This document shows positions 1-8,232 of a stretch of 64,000 nucleotides of DNA, one piece after another (position 1 is the first letter of the stretch; every line of letters starts with the position of its first letter). Source of the stretch: Streptomyces sp. NBC_00273 (GTDB lineage: Bacteria > Actinomycetota > Actinomycetes > Streptomycetales > Streptomycetaceae); contig NZ_CP108067.1 in assembly GCF_036178145.1 (NCBI RefSeq), forward strand, positions 9,377,001 to 9,441,000, read 5' to 3'. The position numbers and the translations under genes are program-made. The notes beneath the pieces are model-generated. The model ran no database searches and was not told where the DNA came from. It saw nothing but the letters and a program-made list of their open reading frames with translations.

Positions 1-2043
1 GCCCGGCGCGCCCAACGAGCAGCACCACAGCTACACGCCGCCGACACCGCCGCAGACGACCACGCCCGCACCCGGCGCGCCGAGCGCAGCGCCCGCGAAC
101 ACCTGCTGCCCGAACACACGGACCTGGATGCCGGTCAGCTGGAAACCGCCGAGCAGCGCACCCGGGCCGAAGCCGCCGTCCTGACCGCCCTCATCCCCGA
201 AGAAGACACCGTCCGCCGACTGGCCGCAGAGCTGGAGCGCGTCGACGCCGAACGACAGGACTTCACCACCCAGCAACGCACCTCCCAGGACTGGCTCGAG
301 GCAGAGCCCGACCAGCGCCGCGCCCTCGAAGTCCGACGGGACGCCGCCCGCCTGGCCGAACAAGAAAGCCGTCGCCACCACGACGCCCTGAACAGCCTCA
401 AGGCCCGCATCGAAGCCGCCAAGCGCCGCGACACCCATCTCGGGCAAGTCGCCAAGGCCGAACAACACCTGGCAGACGAACAAGAGGCCACAGCCCAGAC
501 CGGCCAGACCTACCTCACCATCCGCCGCCAGCGCACCGAGGGCATGGCCGCCGAACTCGCCGCCACCCTCACCGACGGCGCCCCCTGTCCGGTCTGCGGA
601 TCCTGCACCCATCCGGCCCCCGCAGCTCCCCAAGACGGACAGCCCACACGCCAGGACGAACAGGACGCCGAAACCGTCCACGAACAGGCCAAGGCCGCAC
701 AGGAAGCCGCCGCGGCCGCCCTGCACGACCTCCGCGAACAGGCAGCCGCCGCTACCGGAGAAGCGGGCGAGACCCCGCTGAGCGACCTGCAGAGCCAACA
801 TTCCGCACTCGACGCCGAGCTGGCCGAAACCCTCGACCGCGCGGCCGACCAGGGCACCGTCGAAGAAGAACTCCGCACGCTCGACGCCGAGCACACGGCC
901 CGGACCGAGCAACACAACACCGCAACGGCCGGCCTGTCCGCCCGCAACGCCGACTACGACACCCTCAGCCAGCAGCTCGCCGAGCTGACCGGCAAACTCA
1001 CCGCAGCCCGTGGTACCCACCCCACCGTCGCCGCCCGCGCCGACGAACTCACCCGCACCGCCAACCGCCTCAAAGAAGCCGCCGAGGCCTCCCGCAGCCT
1101 CGCCGCCGCCGTCCAGACCCTCACCCACCGCACCGACGAGGCCACTGCCGCCGCCAAGGCCCAGAGCTTCGACACCCTGACGCTCGCCCAGCAGGCCCTC
1201 CTCAGCGACGAAGACCTACGCGCCATCGAAGAAGAGATCACCCAGTGGCGCGAGGACTGCGCCGTACACACCGCAGTCCTGGATAACCCGACACTGCAGC
1301 AGGCCGCCGCACGGCCCCCCGCCGACCTCGACACCGCCACGGCCGCACGGGCCGCCACGGACGACCAGCACGCCGCCGCAGCCGCTGCCGCCAGCGCCGC
1401 CCACACCCGCAACCAGGACCTCACCGCCCTGGCCGCCGAACTCGAGACCGCCGTGCAACGCCTCGGCCCGCTCGAACAGGCCCACAGCACCGCACGTCAC
1501 CTGGCCGAACTCGTCACGGGCAACTCACCCAGTGCCCGCATCCGCATGCAACTGGAGGCCTACGTCCTGGCCGCCCGACTCGAAGAAGTCGTCACCGCCG
1601 CCAATACCCGCCTGCACATCATGTCCGAAGGCCGCTACACCCTGTCCCACTCCGACCACCAAGCCGCCCGCGGTGCACGCTCCGGCCTCGGCCTCCAGAT
1701 CACCGACTCCTGGACCGGCCGCCCCCGCAAGACCGACACCCTCTCCGGCGGCGAATCCTTCTTCGCCTCGCTCTCCCTCGCCCTGGGACTGGCCGACGTC
1801 GTCACCCACGAAGCCGGCGGCAACCCCCTGGACACCCTCTTCATCGACGAAGGCTTCGGCACCCTCGACGAAGACACCCTCCTCAAAGTCCTCGACGTCC
1901 TGGACTCCCTGCACGCCCACGACCGCACCGTCGGCGTCATCAGCCACGTCCCCGAACTGCGCCGCCGCATCGCCCAACGCCTCCACGTCCGCAAGAGCCC
2001 GACCGGCTCCACCCTCACCCACCTGAGCGAAGCAGCCGAATAG
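1..2043 (+). CDS. sbcC: SbcC-like nuclease ATPase subunit, 5' end outside window
   Basis: The frame is already open at base 1 and has no start in the window, so only the C-terminal ~680 residues are seen. The Ala/Glu/Arg-rich coiled coil is interrupted by the zinc hook CPVC (586-597), then resumes and leads into the ATPase C-half: signature LSGGE (1741-1755) and a Walker B/D-loop stretch LFIDEGFGTLDEDTL near 1837-1881. This order (coil, hook, coil, signature, Walker B) is that of SbcC/Rad50, the ATPase partner of the SbcD nuclease, which processes DNA hairpins and double-strand ends. sbcD would be expected just upstream, outside the window. The gene ends in TAG, followed by a GC-rich hairpin. 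Confidence 0.93.
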   Translation, partial: ARRAQRAAPQLHAADTAADDHARTRRAERSAREHLLPEHTDLDAGQLETAEQRTRAEAAVLTALIPEEDTVRRLAAELERVDAERQDFTTQQRTSQDWLEAEPDQRRALEVRRDAARLAEQESRRHHDALNSLKARIEAAKRRDTHLGQVAKAEQHLADEQEATAQTGQTYLTIRRQRTEGMAAELAATLTDGAPCPVCGSCTHPAPAAPQDGQPTRQDEQDAETVHEQAKAAQEAAAAALHDLREQAAAATGEAGETPLSDLQSQHSALDAELAETLDRAADQGTVEEELRTLDAEHTARTEQHNTATAGLSARNADYDTLSQQLAELTGKLTAARGTHPTVAARADELTRTANRLKEAAEASRSLAAAVQTLTHRTDEATAAAKAQSFDTLTLAQQALLSDEDLRAIEEEITQWREDCAVHTAVLDNPTLQQAAARPPADLDTATAARAATDDQHAAAAAAASAAHTRNQDLTALAAELETAVQRLGPLEQAHSTARHLAELVTGNSPSARIRMQLEAYVLAARLEEVVTAANTRLHIMSEGRYTLSHSDHQAARGARSGLGLQITDSWTGRPRKTDTLSGGESFFASLSLALGLADVVTHEAGGNPLDTLFIDEGFGTLDEDTLLKVLDVLDSLHAHDRTVGVISHVPELRRRIAQRLHVRKSPTGSTLTHLSEAAE

Positions 2044-2106
2044 CCCGACGCTCACGGACGGACGGACGGGACCAGGACGGGGCCGGGGCCTTGAACGCCC
2101 CCAGAC

Positions 2107-2126
2107 GGGGCGGGGCGTCCCGCCCC
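2107..2126. terminator. GC hairpin between convergent genes
   Basis: GGGGCGGG (2107-2114), 4-nt loop, CCCGCCCC (2119-2126). It lies between the convergent ends of sbcC (2043) and the Lys/Ala-rich gene (2151). There is no T-run, as is common in actinobacteria. Confidence 0.5.
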
Positions 2127-2140
2127 GCCCGGACCGGGAG

Positions 2141-2165
2141 CCGGCCGCCCTCAGACGGCGGCCGG
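2141..2165 (-). terminator. Hairpin overlapping the stop codon of the Lys/Ala-rich gene
   Basis: CCGGCCGCC (2141-2149), 7-nt loop, GGCGGCCGG (2157-2165): a perfect 9-bp stem whose loop contains the minus-strand stop codon. A second stem (2107-2126) follows in the minus direction, so the two may act as a tandem or bidirectional terminator. Confidence 0.4.
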
Positions 2166-2897
2166 TGCGGGCTCCTCGCCCTTCACCTCCCCCGCGGGCG
2201 CAGGGGTGGCCTCGGGCACGGGCCAGGTGTAGAGCACCAGGCCCTGCCGGTTGTCCCTCTCGAGGCCGTTCTTCTCAACGAGCCGCTGCAGGGCGTTGCG
2301 GATGGTCTGAACCGACGTTGCCCGCTCGGGGTGCGCCTCCTCCAGCTCGCTCTGGATCTCGCTGACCTTCTTGGGCTCGCCGGGCTGCTTGGACAGGATG
2401 TCACTGAGAAGCCGGCCAAGCGTGGGGCCCGCCTGCACGGTCTTCCCGGCCCCGGCCACCGCGGTCTTCTTGACGGCCGCCTTCTTCGCGGTCGCGGTCT
2501 TCTCAGGAGGGGTCGCCGCAGCCGTCTTGGCAGTGGCCTTCTTGGCGGCCCTCTTCCTGGCCGCAGGCGCCTTCTTCGCCGACGCCGCGGCGTCTGCCAC
2601 CTTCTCCGCCCTCGGCAGCGGCACGGCCGCCGCATCCGCGCCGTCGCGGACCGGGGGAGCGCTGCTCGAGGGCTGGACGGACACCGGCACCGGCGTCGGT
2701 ACCGGCGTCAGCGTCGGCTCAGCGCTGACGACCGACGGCGTGTCCGCCAGCGCTGCGGCGAGCCACTTCTCCTCTCCCTGGAGCTTGCCCAGGCGTGTGC
2801 TGAGGGTCGCCTGCTCGGCCTGGTTGGCTGCGAGGGCGGCGGCCAGATGCTCCGCGTACTCGGTTTGGATCGGGGTGTTGACCGGCTCGTTGGCCAC
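2151..2897 (-). CDS. Lys/Ala-rich DNA-binding protein with C-terminal winged helix
   Basis: 248 residues from a GTG start preceded by AGAAGGAG about 9 nt upstream. Three parts are visible. An N-terminal helical segment (~1-60) is rich in Ala, Gln and Leu with coil-like spacing. A middle region (~85-160) is full of AKK, AAKK and KKTAV runs, resembling histone H1 tails or the C-terminal tails of actinobacterial HU proteins. A C-terminal domain (~165-225) reads like a winged helix (LLSDILSKQPGEPKKVSEI ... VQTIRNALQRLVEKNGLERD). This suggests a nucleoid-associated or regulatory DNA-binding protein; the target is unknown. It converges on sbcC. Confidence 0.75.
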   Translation of the reverse strand: MANEPVNTPIQTEYAEHLAAALAANQAEQATLSTRLGKLQGEEKWLAAALADTPSVVSAEPTLTPVPTPVPVSVQPSSSAPPVRDGADAAAVPLPRAEKVADAAASAKKAPAARKRAAKKATAKTAAATPPEKTATAKKAAVKKTAVAGAGKTVQAGPTLGRLLSDILSKQPGEPKKVSEIQSELEEAHPERATSVQTIRNALQRLVEKNGLERDNRQGLVLYTWPVPEATPAPAGEVKGEEPAPAAV

Positions 2898-3798
2898 GGC
2901 AGTCCACGCTCCTTCTGGAGGGATGTGCGTTGGAGCGGGATGTTACTCGCCGCGGGCAGCAGCCGGTTGGCGTATCCCACCACCTCATCCCAGGGCGGGC
3001 GGCGCCCGCACCTGCCCGCGACAGCCCCATCCGGTCGGGGCCCGGCCGGCAACCCCCGCCTTCAGTACGGGAGAAGGCACACCGGGAACCGTCGCCGCGG
3101 CTGCTTCCCGATGCCCTCCGGGACGCTACCCGGCGGGGACCAGTTCGAGAGGGACCGTACCCTCGCTGACCATGACGTTGCGAAGACGGATGTGGGATGC
3201 GGCCTCCTGGACGCACGGGCGGGGGCGGTGGTGCTGGCTGAACTCGAAGGCCTGATCACCGAACTGGAACGGCTGACCACGCGGGCCGGCTGCTGCTGTT
3301 GAAGGCCCGGATGTTCCGCGCGTGGGTGCTGATCGACGAGGGCCGACCCGCTGGGGCGGAGGCCGACGCCGTCCTGCGGGCGTTGACACGGGACCGTGTA
3401 GGTACCGCCGAGTCAGGCAAGGTGTATCCCGATCCGCTTGCTGGCGACGCCGGAGGGCTCGAGCTCGCCACGGCCATGGCCCTCGACGGCCCGGGCCGCC
3501 ACGAGGAGGCGAGGCGGAGGCCGGGTATCCCAGCTTCCCACCCGACGAGGTCGCAGTACGGCGCAGACCGCGCGGGGCGCCCCCTGTTGACGGATGCTCA
3601 AAGAGCCCGGTGGGAGGGGGTTTCCCGAGGGTTTCCCGTTTCCCGTTGCAGTGGGCGACCCGCGCCTCCTCGACACGCAGGGGCGGCGGGGCACAGTCTC
3701 GAAGTGCCCGACGGGCGGCCGGTCCGTGCTCCGTAAGACGAGCACGATGAGCACGCCGCGAACACCAAGACGAACACAACGCCCCGCGTGGACACCGC
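2898..3798. other. Intergenic stretch with one gene remnant, otherwise nothing supported
   Basis: About 900 bases. Long open frames on both strands are low-complexity Arg/Pro/Gly translations expected of GC-rich DNA. Only the TPR-like remnant at 3217-3540 has credible protein character. The 5' region of the Lys/Ala-rich gene, with its ribosome binding site, is at 2898-2915. Confidence 0.5.
3217..3540 (+). pseudogene. Remnant of a TPR-type Streptomyces protein, frameshifted
   Basis: One frame gives AVVLAELEGLITELERLTTRAG up to about 3290. A shifted frame continues LKARMFRAWVLIDEGRPAGAEADAVLRAL from about 3300, and a further segment reads ALDGPGRHEEARRRPG. These phrases (KARMFRA..L.DEGR..EAE.EA..VLRAL, GQGRHEEAL) resemble tetratricopeptide-containing proteins common in Streptomyces. 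The frame break near 3295, the missing repeats and the lack of a start codon argue for a decayed fragment. Assignment is from memory of the family and is moderate. Confidence 0.4.
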
Positions 3799-3822
3799 GT
3801 GGCACGGACAGGGGGACCAGAC

Positions 3823-4680
3823 ATGGCGATGCGGAGAACAGCAGTGGCGGCGGTGGCGGTGCTCACCCTCCTCGCCACCTGGGGAGGGGCCCACGACACC
3901 ACGGCGGCCGCAGCACCGAAGAGGGCGGAGACGGCGGAGGCGTGCGGCGTGCTCGCCCCCGGGGCCTCCACGGCGGCCGAGCAGGCCGTAGGAGCGGCGT
4001 GCGGACAGATCGGTGTCTGGTACACCTGGGGCGGCGGCCACGGGCAACAGCCGGGGCCGACGTACGGTCAGGTCGACCCGAGCGACCCGGACAGCGCACA
4101 CGACCCCGAGCGGCTCGGCTTCGACTGCTCGGGTCTGGTCCGCTACGCCTACCACCGTGCGGTCGGCGGCGACCCGCTCCCCGGCAACGCCTACCACCAG
4201 TTCCACTCACCGCAGGTACAACAGCGATTCACCGCCGTGCAAGGGACCGCCCCGCTGCTCCCGGGGGACCTCCTGGCCTGGGGTTCGGGGGGCGCCATCC
4301 ACCACATCGCGATCTACCTGGGCGAGGGGAAGATGGTCGAGGCCCGGGAATCGGGCACCCGGATCACCGTCAGCGACGTACGGCTGGGCGGGGACTACGC
4401 GGGAGCGGTCCGCATCGCACCGGCCGCAGCACCCGGCACGTTCAGCACCTGGGGCACGGACGTGTGGACCCACGAGGAACCGTCCACCGGCAGCCCGGGG
4501 GTACACCGGTTCCCCGGCCCGACCACCGTGCGCATCGAGTGCCAGAAGCACGCCCAATCGGTGACGGCGGAGGGCTACACCAACGACGCCTGGTCCTACC
4601 TGCCCGAGTACCGGGCGTGGATCACCAACATCTACATCAAGGGTGCCGCCTGGCTGGACGGCGTACCCACCTGCCCCTGA
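3823..4680 (+). CDS. Secreted NlpC/P60 family peptidoglycan hydrolase
   Basis: 285 residues from ATG 3823, chosen because GGGGGA lies 7 nt upstream and a signal peptide starts directly (MAMRRTAVAAVAVLTLLATW); a GTG at 3799 is an alternative. The NlpC/P60 core is clear: catalytic Cys in RLGFDCSGLVRYAYH, then PGDLLAWGSGGAIHHIAIYLG with the catalytic His, and a following polar-residue strand. The family cleaves peptide bonds in peptidoglycan stems outside the cell. A C-terminal extension (~200-285) with paired cysteines and WSYLPEYRAWITNIYIKG looks like an SH3-type wall-binding domain. Probably co-transcribed with the small secreted protein 72 nt downstream. Confidence 0.9.
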   Translation: MAMRRTAVAAVAVLTLLATWGGAHDTTAAAAPKRAETAEACGVLAPGASTAAEQAVGAACGQIGVWYTWGGGHGQQPGPTYGQVDPSDPDSAHDPERLGFDCSGLVRYAYHRAVGGDPLPGNAYHQFHSPQVQQRFTAVQGTAPLLPGDLLAWGSGGAIHHIAIYLGEGKMVEARESGTRITVSDVRLGGDYAGAVRIAPAAAPGTFSTWGTDVWTHEEPSTGSPGVHRFPGPTTVRIECQKHAQSVTAEGYTNDAWSYLPEYRAWITNIYIKGAAWLDGVPTCP

Positions 4681-4751
4681 GCAGCAGCCACCAGCACCGA
4701 TCACGCACAACCGTCACCCGGCTCCCGAGGGAGCCCTTCCGAGGAGGAAGC

Positions 4752-5135
4752 ATGTACGCAGGCAGGAAGATCGCCCTGGGCTTCGCCACCGTCGCACTCG
4801 CGGGCGCCATGGCCACCGTGACCGGCCCCGCCCAGGCGACGTCCGCCACCGGGACGAGCGCGGCCGCCGAATGCGGCGTGCGCGCCGACGGCAAGCTGTG
4901 GTGCGGCAACCGGGTGGGCGCCAAGGGCTACGAGCACCGCCGCTACGACTCCGCGGTGCGGGGGCCGCTGAACACGAGCCCCAGCTGGTTCCAGTGCTGG
5001 GGCCGCGGTGACCAGCACGCCGGCGGCAACAACGTCTGGTACTGGACCCAGCTGGACAACGGCCAGTGGGGCAACGTCGCGGCCGTGGACGTCCACACCT
5101 CGGTCGACCCCGCCCCGGGCCTGCGCGAGTGCTGA
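4752..5135 (+). CDS. Small secreted SH3-like protein
   Basis: 127 residues, ATG with GAGGAGGAAG immediately upstream. An N-terminal signal peptide (GRKIALGFATVALAGAMATV ... AQA) is followed by a Cys-containing domain (ECGVRADGKLWCGN ... SWFQCWGRGDQHAGGNNVWYWTQLD) that resembles the SH3-like C-terminal domain of Streptomyces secreted hydrolases. There is no catalytic motif. It lies 71 bases after the NlpC/P60 gene in the same direction, suggesting an operon whose products act together at the cell wall. Function otherwise unknown. Confidence 0.8.
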   Translation: MYAGRKIALGFATVALAGAMATVTGPAQATSATGTSAAAECGVRADGKLWCGNRVGAKGYEHRRYDSAVRGPLNTSPSWFQCWGRGDQHAGGNNVWYWTQLDNGQWGNVAAVDVHTSVDPAPGLREC

Positions 5136-5187
5136 CACCTTGAGGAGCGTGCCGCCACCTCCCCACCAGGAGGCGGCGACACGCGGA

Positions 5188-5216
5188 GGGGGCCGACGGC
5201 ACGGCCGTCGGCCCCC
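5188..5216. terminator. Perfect 13-bp hairpin between convergent genes
   Basis: GGGGGCCGACGGC (5188-5200), loop ACG, GCCGTCGGCCCCC (5204-5216). It is placed midway between the convergent ends of the small secreted gene (5135) and the metallopeptidase (5234), so it can serve both. Confidence 0.8.
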
Positions 5217-5233
5217 TCACTCATCGGCAGGGA

Positions 5234-8083
5234 TCAGCAGGTCCCGGCCGGCCGCTCCCGGACCACCAGATCGGTGGAGCCGGTGGTCGCGTCCAGCCAG
5301 GCGACCTGACGGCCCGCGCCGGCCGCCGGGTAGCTCTGCTCACCGCGGTTGCAGGAGACCCGCTCGCGACGTGAACCGTCGGTGGTCAGCTGCCACAGCT
5401 TGGGCAGGGACTCGTTGCGGTACCGGGTGTCGGGCGTCTGCGCTACCAGGGTCAGCGCGTCCTGCGAGACCGTCAGGTCGGAGGCGATGAAGGCGCCCGG
5501 CTTGTGCTCGCTGCTGACGATGTAGGTGCCGCGGCCGTCCAGGCCGGAGCTGATGACCGACATCAGACCGCCGTCGCTCTCGTCGGTGTCCGCCAGCCAG
5601 AACACGTTCTTGCCGTTGATTCCGGTCTGGCCGAGGCTCACCGGCTCGTCGAGCTGCTCGGTCATGACGGCGTTGCCGGTGGCGAGGTCGACGACCTCCA
5701 CGCCCAGCCGGTAGGAACCGTTCTGCGGGTACAGCTTCGCGTAGGCGATCTTGTTGTCGCTGATGGAAGGCAGGGCGGTCAGCGTGTTCCACTTCCGCCC
5801 GTCGGTGAAGACCGGGGCCTTGTCGGTGGGCCGCATGTAGCCGACGTGCCGGCCGCCGAAGATGTCGTACTCCTCGAACACGACCGTGTTCTTCTCCACA
5901 CGCAGACCCGCGACGCCCGTCGCCGAGCTGTACAGGGTCTTGATCGGGCCGCCCGCCACGGGACGGGTCAGGACGTCGACCGAGGTCGGGCCGTACGCCG
6001 TCCACACCACGGTCTTGCCGTCGGTCGCCGGGGCGGTGTGGTAGCGGCCGTCGTTGGGGCTGATCACCTTCGGGGCGCCCTTGCCGTCCAGGCGGCCGGC
6101 GTAGACCGAGTAGGGCTCGGATCCGTCGTCATTGGACTTGGAGGCCGTCCACCAGCCACCGCCCGCACCCACTCCGGAATCGGTGGTGTTCAGCTTCCCG
6201 AAGAGGGTGTCGGTGTCGATGCCCAGGGCCTGCTCCCAGTCCGGGACGATGCCGTGGGCGTTGAACGACCGCTTGACCGTGTTCTGCTGGGCGGAGGTCG
6301 CGCCCAGCGCCTTGGCCGCCGCGAGCACCGCGCCCCGGGCCTCGGTGAACCCGTCGAGCGGCGTCATGTACTCGGTGACGGCCTTGTACACGATCTTGTC
6401 GGCCAGGGCGCCGCCCAGGTCCTCGCGCATGTCCCACAGCGCGCCGGAGAAGATCGTCGAGTTCAGGTGCACGCCGCCGTTGTCGGTGGCGAACGACACG
6501 CCCAGGAAGCTCTTCGAGGTGGTGGCCCCGTCGTTGAGGTCGCGCAGGGCGCAGTCGGCGGCCGCCTTGGTGCGGCACAGGTTCTCGCCGATCAGGCCGG
6601 CGGTCGGATCGCTCATCGGCGTCCCGCTCGCGGTGACGTCGATCGCGTTGCCGAAGTAGTCGGCCAGGGCCTCGTTCAGGGCGCCGGACTGGCCCGCGTA
6701 GACCAGGTTCGCCGTGTGCTCGATGACCCCGTGGGTCATCTCGTGGCCGACGACGTCCGTATCGGCCGACATCGGCTTGAACTCCGCGTCCCCGTTGCCG
6801 TAGACCATCTTCGTGCCGTCCCAGAACGCGTTGGCGTAGGGCAGGCCGTAGTACGTCACGCCGACCAGGGAATTGACGGCCCCGCCGCTCCCGTCGAGGC
6901 TGTCGCGCCCGAAGTTCTTCTTGTAGAAGTCGTAGACCTGGCCCGCGTTCCAGTGGGCGTCCACGGCTCCTGAGTCCGTTGCCGCGGCGCCGAAAGCGGT
7001 GTTCGGAGAGGAGAACATGGTGATGCCGGAGGGCCACGTGCCCGAGGTCTCCGACACCGACTTGCCGCGTGCGTCCCACGTGCCCAGCAGGCTCTTGCTG
7101 GAGGCGCGCATGCGGCCCGCGTCCGCGAGCAGGTAGCTGCCGGCCGCCGGGTCGTAGGCGATGTCCAGCGAGGTCGCGGCGCCGCTCAGCCGGGCCCCGG
7201 ACCCGGTCTCGGGGACCAGGTTCGACGGAGTGGCCGGCGGGCCGCCCGCCGTCGGGCCGTCGGCGGCCTCACCGGCCGTCCGGGCCGCGGGAGGCGCCAT
7301 CGTCTTCAACGCGCTGTACTGGAGCGCCGGATAGCCAGAACGGGCGTCCACGTACACCTCGTCCACCACCGGTGCCCCGGTGCCGGGTGCGGTACCCCGC
7401 ACGGTGACGCGGTAGGCGAGGACACCGCCGCCCTTGGGCAGGACGACGAGCCCCTTCGCGTCACCGGTCATGCCGGTGGCCGCCGGATCACCGGACTCGG
7501 ACTGCGGCGCCCGGTTCTTGTCCAGGGCCGCTCCCAGCCGGCGGGCCGTGGCGGCCACCGCACGGCGGACCGCGACGTCCTCGCTGACCTGGGGGGTGAC
7601 GTCGGTGCTCAAGGCGGTGAAGTAGTGCCCCGAGGTGCCGGTGACCACGCGCTTGCCGTCCTGCTTCTGCATGCGCACGACGTACTGGCCGCCCAGGACG
7701 TCGACACCGCGGTGCTTCTGTTGCAGCCGGACCGTCTCGTCCTTGGACCCGGTGGCCGTCGCCGCCAGGGGGACGAGGTCGCTGCCGGCCCGCGGGATCT
7801 TGTAGCGGCTCTTGTTCGCGGCGAGGTGCTGCCGTGCCGCGTCGGCCGGGGCGGCCTTGGCGTCCACCGGCTCCCGTATGCCCTCGACGAGCACCGGGGT
7901 CGCGGTGTCCTGGCCGGGAAGGGCGTTCGAAGGGCCGGAGTCCGCGGCCCACGCCGGCGACGCCTGCAAGGTCATTGCAGCGGCCAGCAGAACCGCTATT
8001 CCTCCGGCGGAGCGGAGCTCTTTCCGCCATATCCGTCGTGCGGCGGGGGTGGGCGCCGACGAACCTGCGCTGTACTTGGGCAA
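5234..8083 (-). CDS. Large secreted M4 (thermolysin-family) metallopeptidase
   Basis: 949 residues. A signal peptide (~1-47, ending AWA) is followed by an FTP/PepSY-type propeptide containing RLQQKHRGVDVLGGQYVV. The M4 catalytic domain has zinc site HEMTH (His447, His451; bases 6731-6745) with the third ligand in GALNEALADYFGN. A further ~300-residue C-terminal region with repeated strand motifs (KVISPNDGRYHTAPATDGK..., TVVFEEYDIFGGRHVGY) looks like a beta-propeller. M4 enzymes are secreted zinc endopeptidases activated by propeptide removal; the propeller is larger than the usual C-terminal extension. Divergent from a LuxR-type gene, its likely regulator. Confidence 0.95.
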   Translation of the reverse strand: MPKYSAGSSAPTPAARRIWRKELRSAGGIAVLLAAAMTLQASPAWAADSGPSNALPGQDTATPVLVEGIREPVDAKAAPADAARQHLAANKSRYKIPRAGSDLVPLAATATGSKDETVRLQQKHRGVDVLGGQYVVRMQKQDGKRVVTGTSGHYFTALSTDVTPQVSEDVAVRRAVAATARRLGAALDKNRAPQSESGDPAATGMTGDAKGLVVLPKGGGVLAYRVTVRGTAPGTGAPVVDEVYVDARSGYPALQYSALKTMAPPAARTAGEAADGPTAGGPPATPSNLVPETGSGARLSGAATSLDIAYDPAAGSYLLADAGRMRASSKSLLGTWDARGKSVSETSGTWPSGITMFSSPNTAFGAAATDSGAVDAHWNAGQVYDFYKKNFGRDSLDGSGGAVNSLVGVTYYGLPYANAFWDGTKMVYGNGDAEFKPMSADTDVVGHEMTHGVIEHTANLVYAGQSGALNEALADYFGNAIDVTASGTPMSDPTAGLIGENLCRTKAAADCALRDLNDGATTSKSFLGVSFATDNGGVHLNSTIFSGALWDMREDLGGALADKIVYKAVTEYMTPLDGFTEARGAVLAAAKALGATSAQQNTVKRSFNAHGIVPDWEQALGIDTDTLFGKLNTTDSGVGAGGGWWTASKSNDDGSEPYSVYAGRLDGKGAPKVISPNDGRYHTAPATDGKTVVWTAYGPTSVDVLTRPVAGGPIKTLYSSATGVAGLRVEKNTVVFEEYDIFGGRHVGYMRPTDKAPVFTDGRKWNTLTALPSISDNKIAYAKLYPQNGSYRLGVEVVDLATGNAVMTEQLDEPVSLGQTGINGKNVFWLADTDESDGGLMSVISSGLDGRGTYIVSSEHKPGAFIASDLTVSQDALTLVAQTPDTRYRNESLPKLWQLTTDGSRRERVSCNRGEQSYPAAGAGRQVAWLDATTGSTDLVVRERPAGTC

Positions 8084-8170
8084 GAGGTCTCCTCAACCAT
8101 GAGTGCCTGGTGCGTTGCTGTGAGTCGCCGCCATACAAGCGCCGCGGGCGGTTCCCGACCAGACCCGAAC

Positions 8171-8204
8171 CCCCCTCAGAAGTGGCCATGCACACTTGTG
8201 GGGG
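8171..8204. promoter_or_regulatory. Inverted repeat between metallopeptidase and LuxR-type gene
   Basis: CCCCC-TCAG-AAGTG (8171-8184), 8-nt centre, CACTT-GT-GGGGG (8193-8204): an imperfect inverted repeat between the divergent starts. Plausible operator for the adjacent LuxR-type regulator acting on both promoters; inferred only from position and symmetry. Confidence 0.4.
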
Positions 8205-8232
8205 CTCTGTGAAGGCGGTCAAAATCCCCCGC

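Noticed and set aside
2165..2400. Separate plus-strand gene overlapping the Lys/Ala-rich gene
   Set aside because: Frames there are complements of the Lys/Ala-rich coding sequence and lack a ribosome binding site.
3126..4025. Long minus-strand open frame opposite the NlpC/P60 gene region
   Set aside because: Arg/Pro-rich low-complexity translation with no start signal; it is the antisense shadow expected in GC-rich coding DNA.
5504..6973. 1.5-kb plus-strand open frame inside the M4 peptidase gene
   Set aside because: Antisense of a clearly conserved metallopeptidase; its His/Val/Gly/Arg-rich translation has no domain character.
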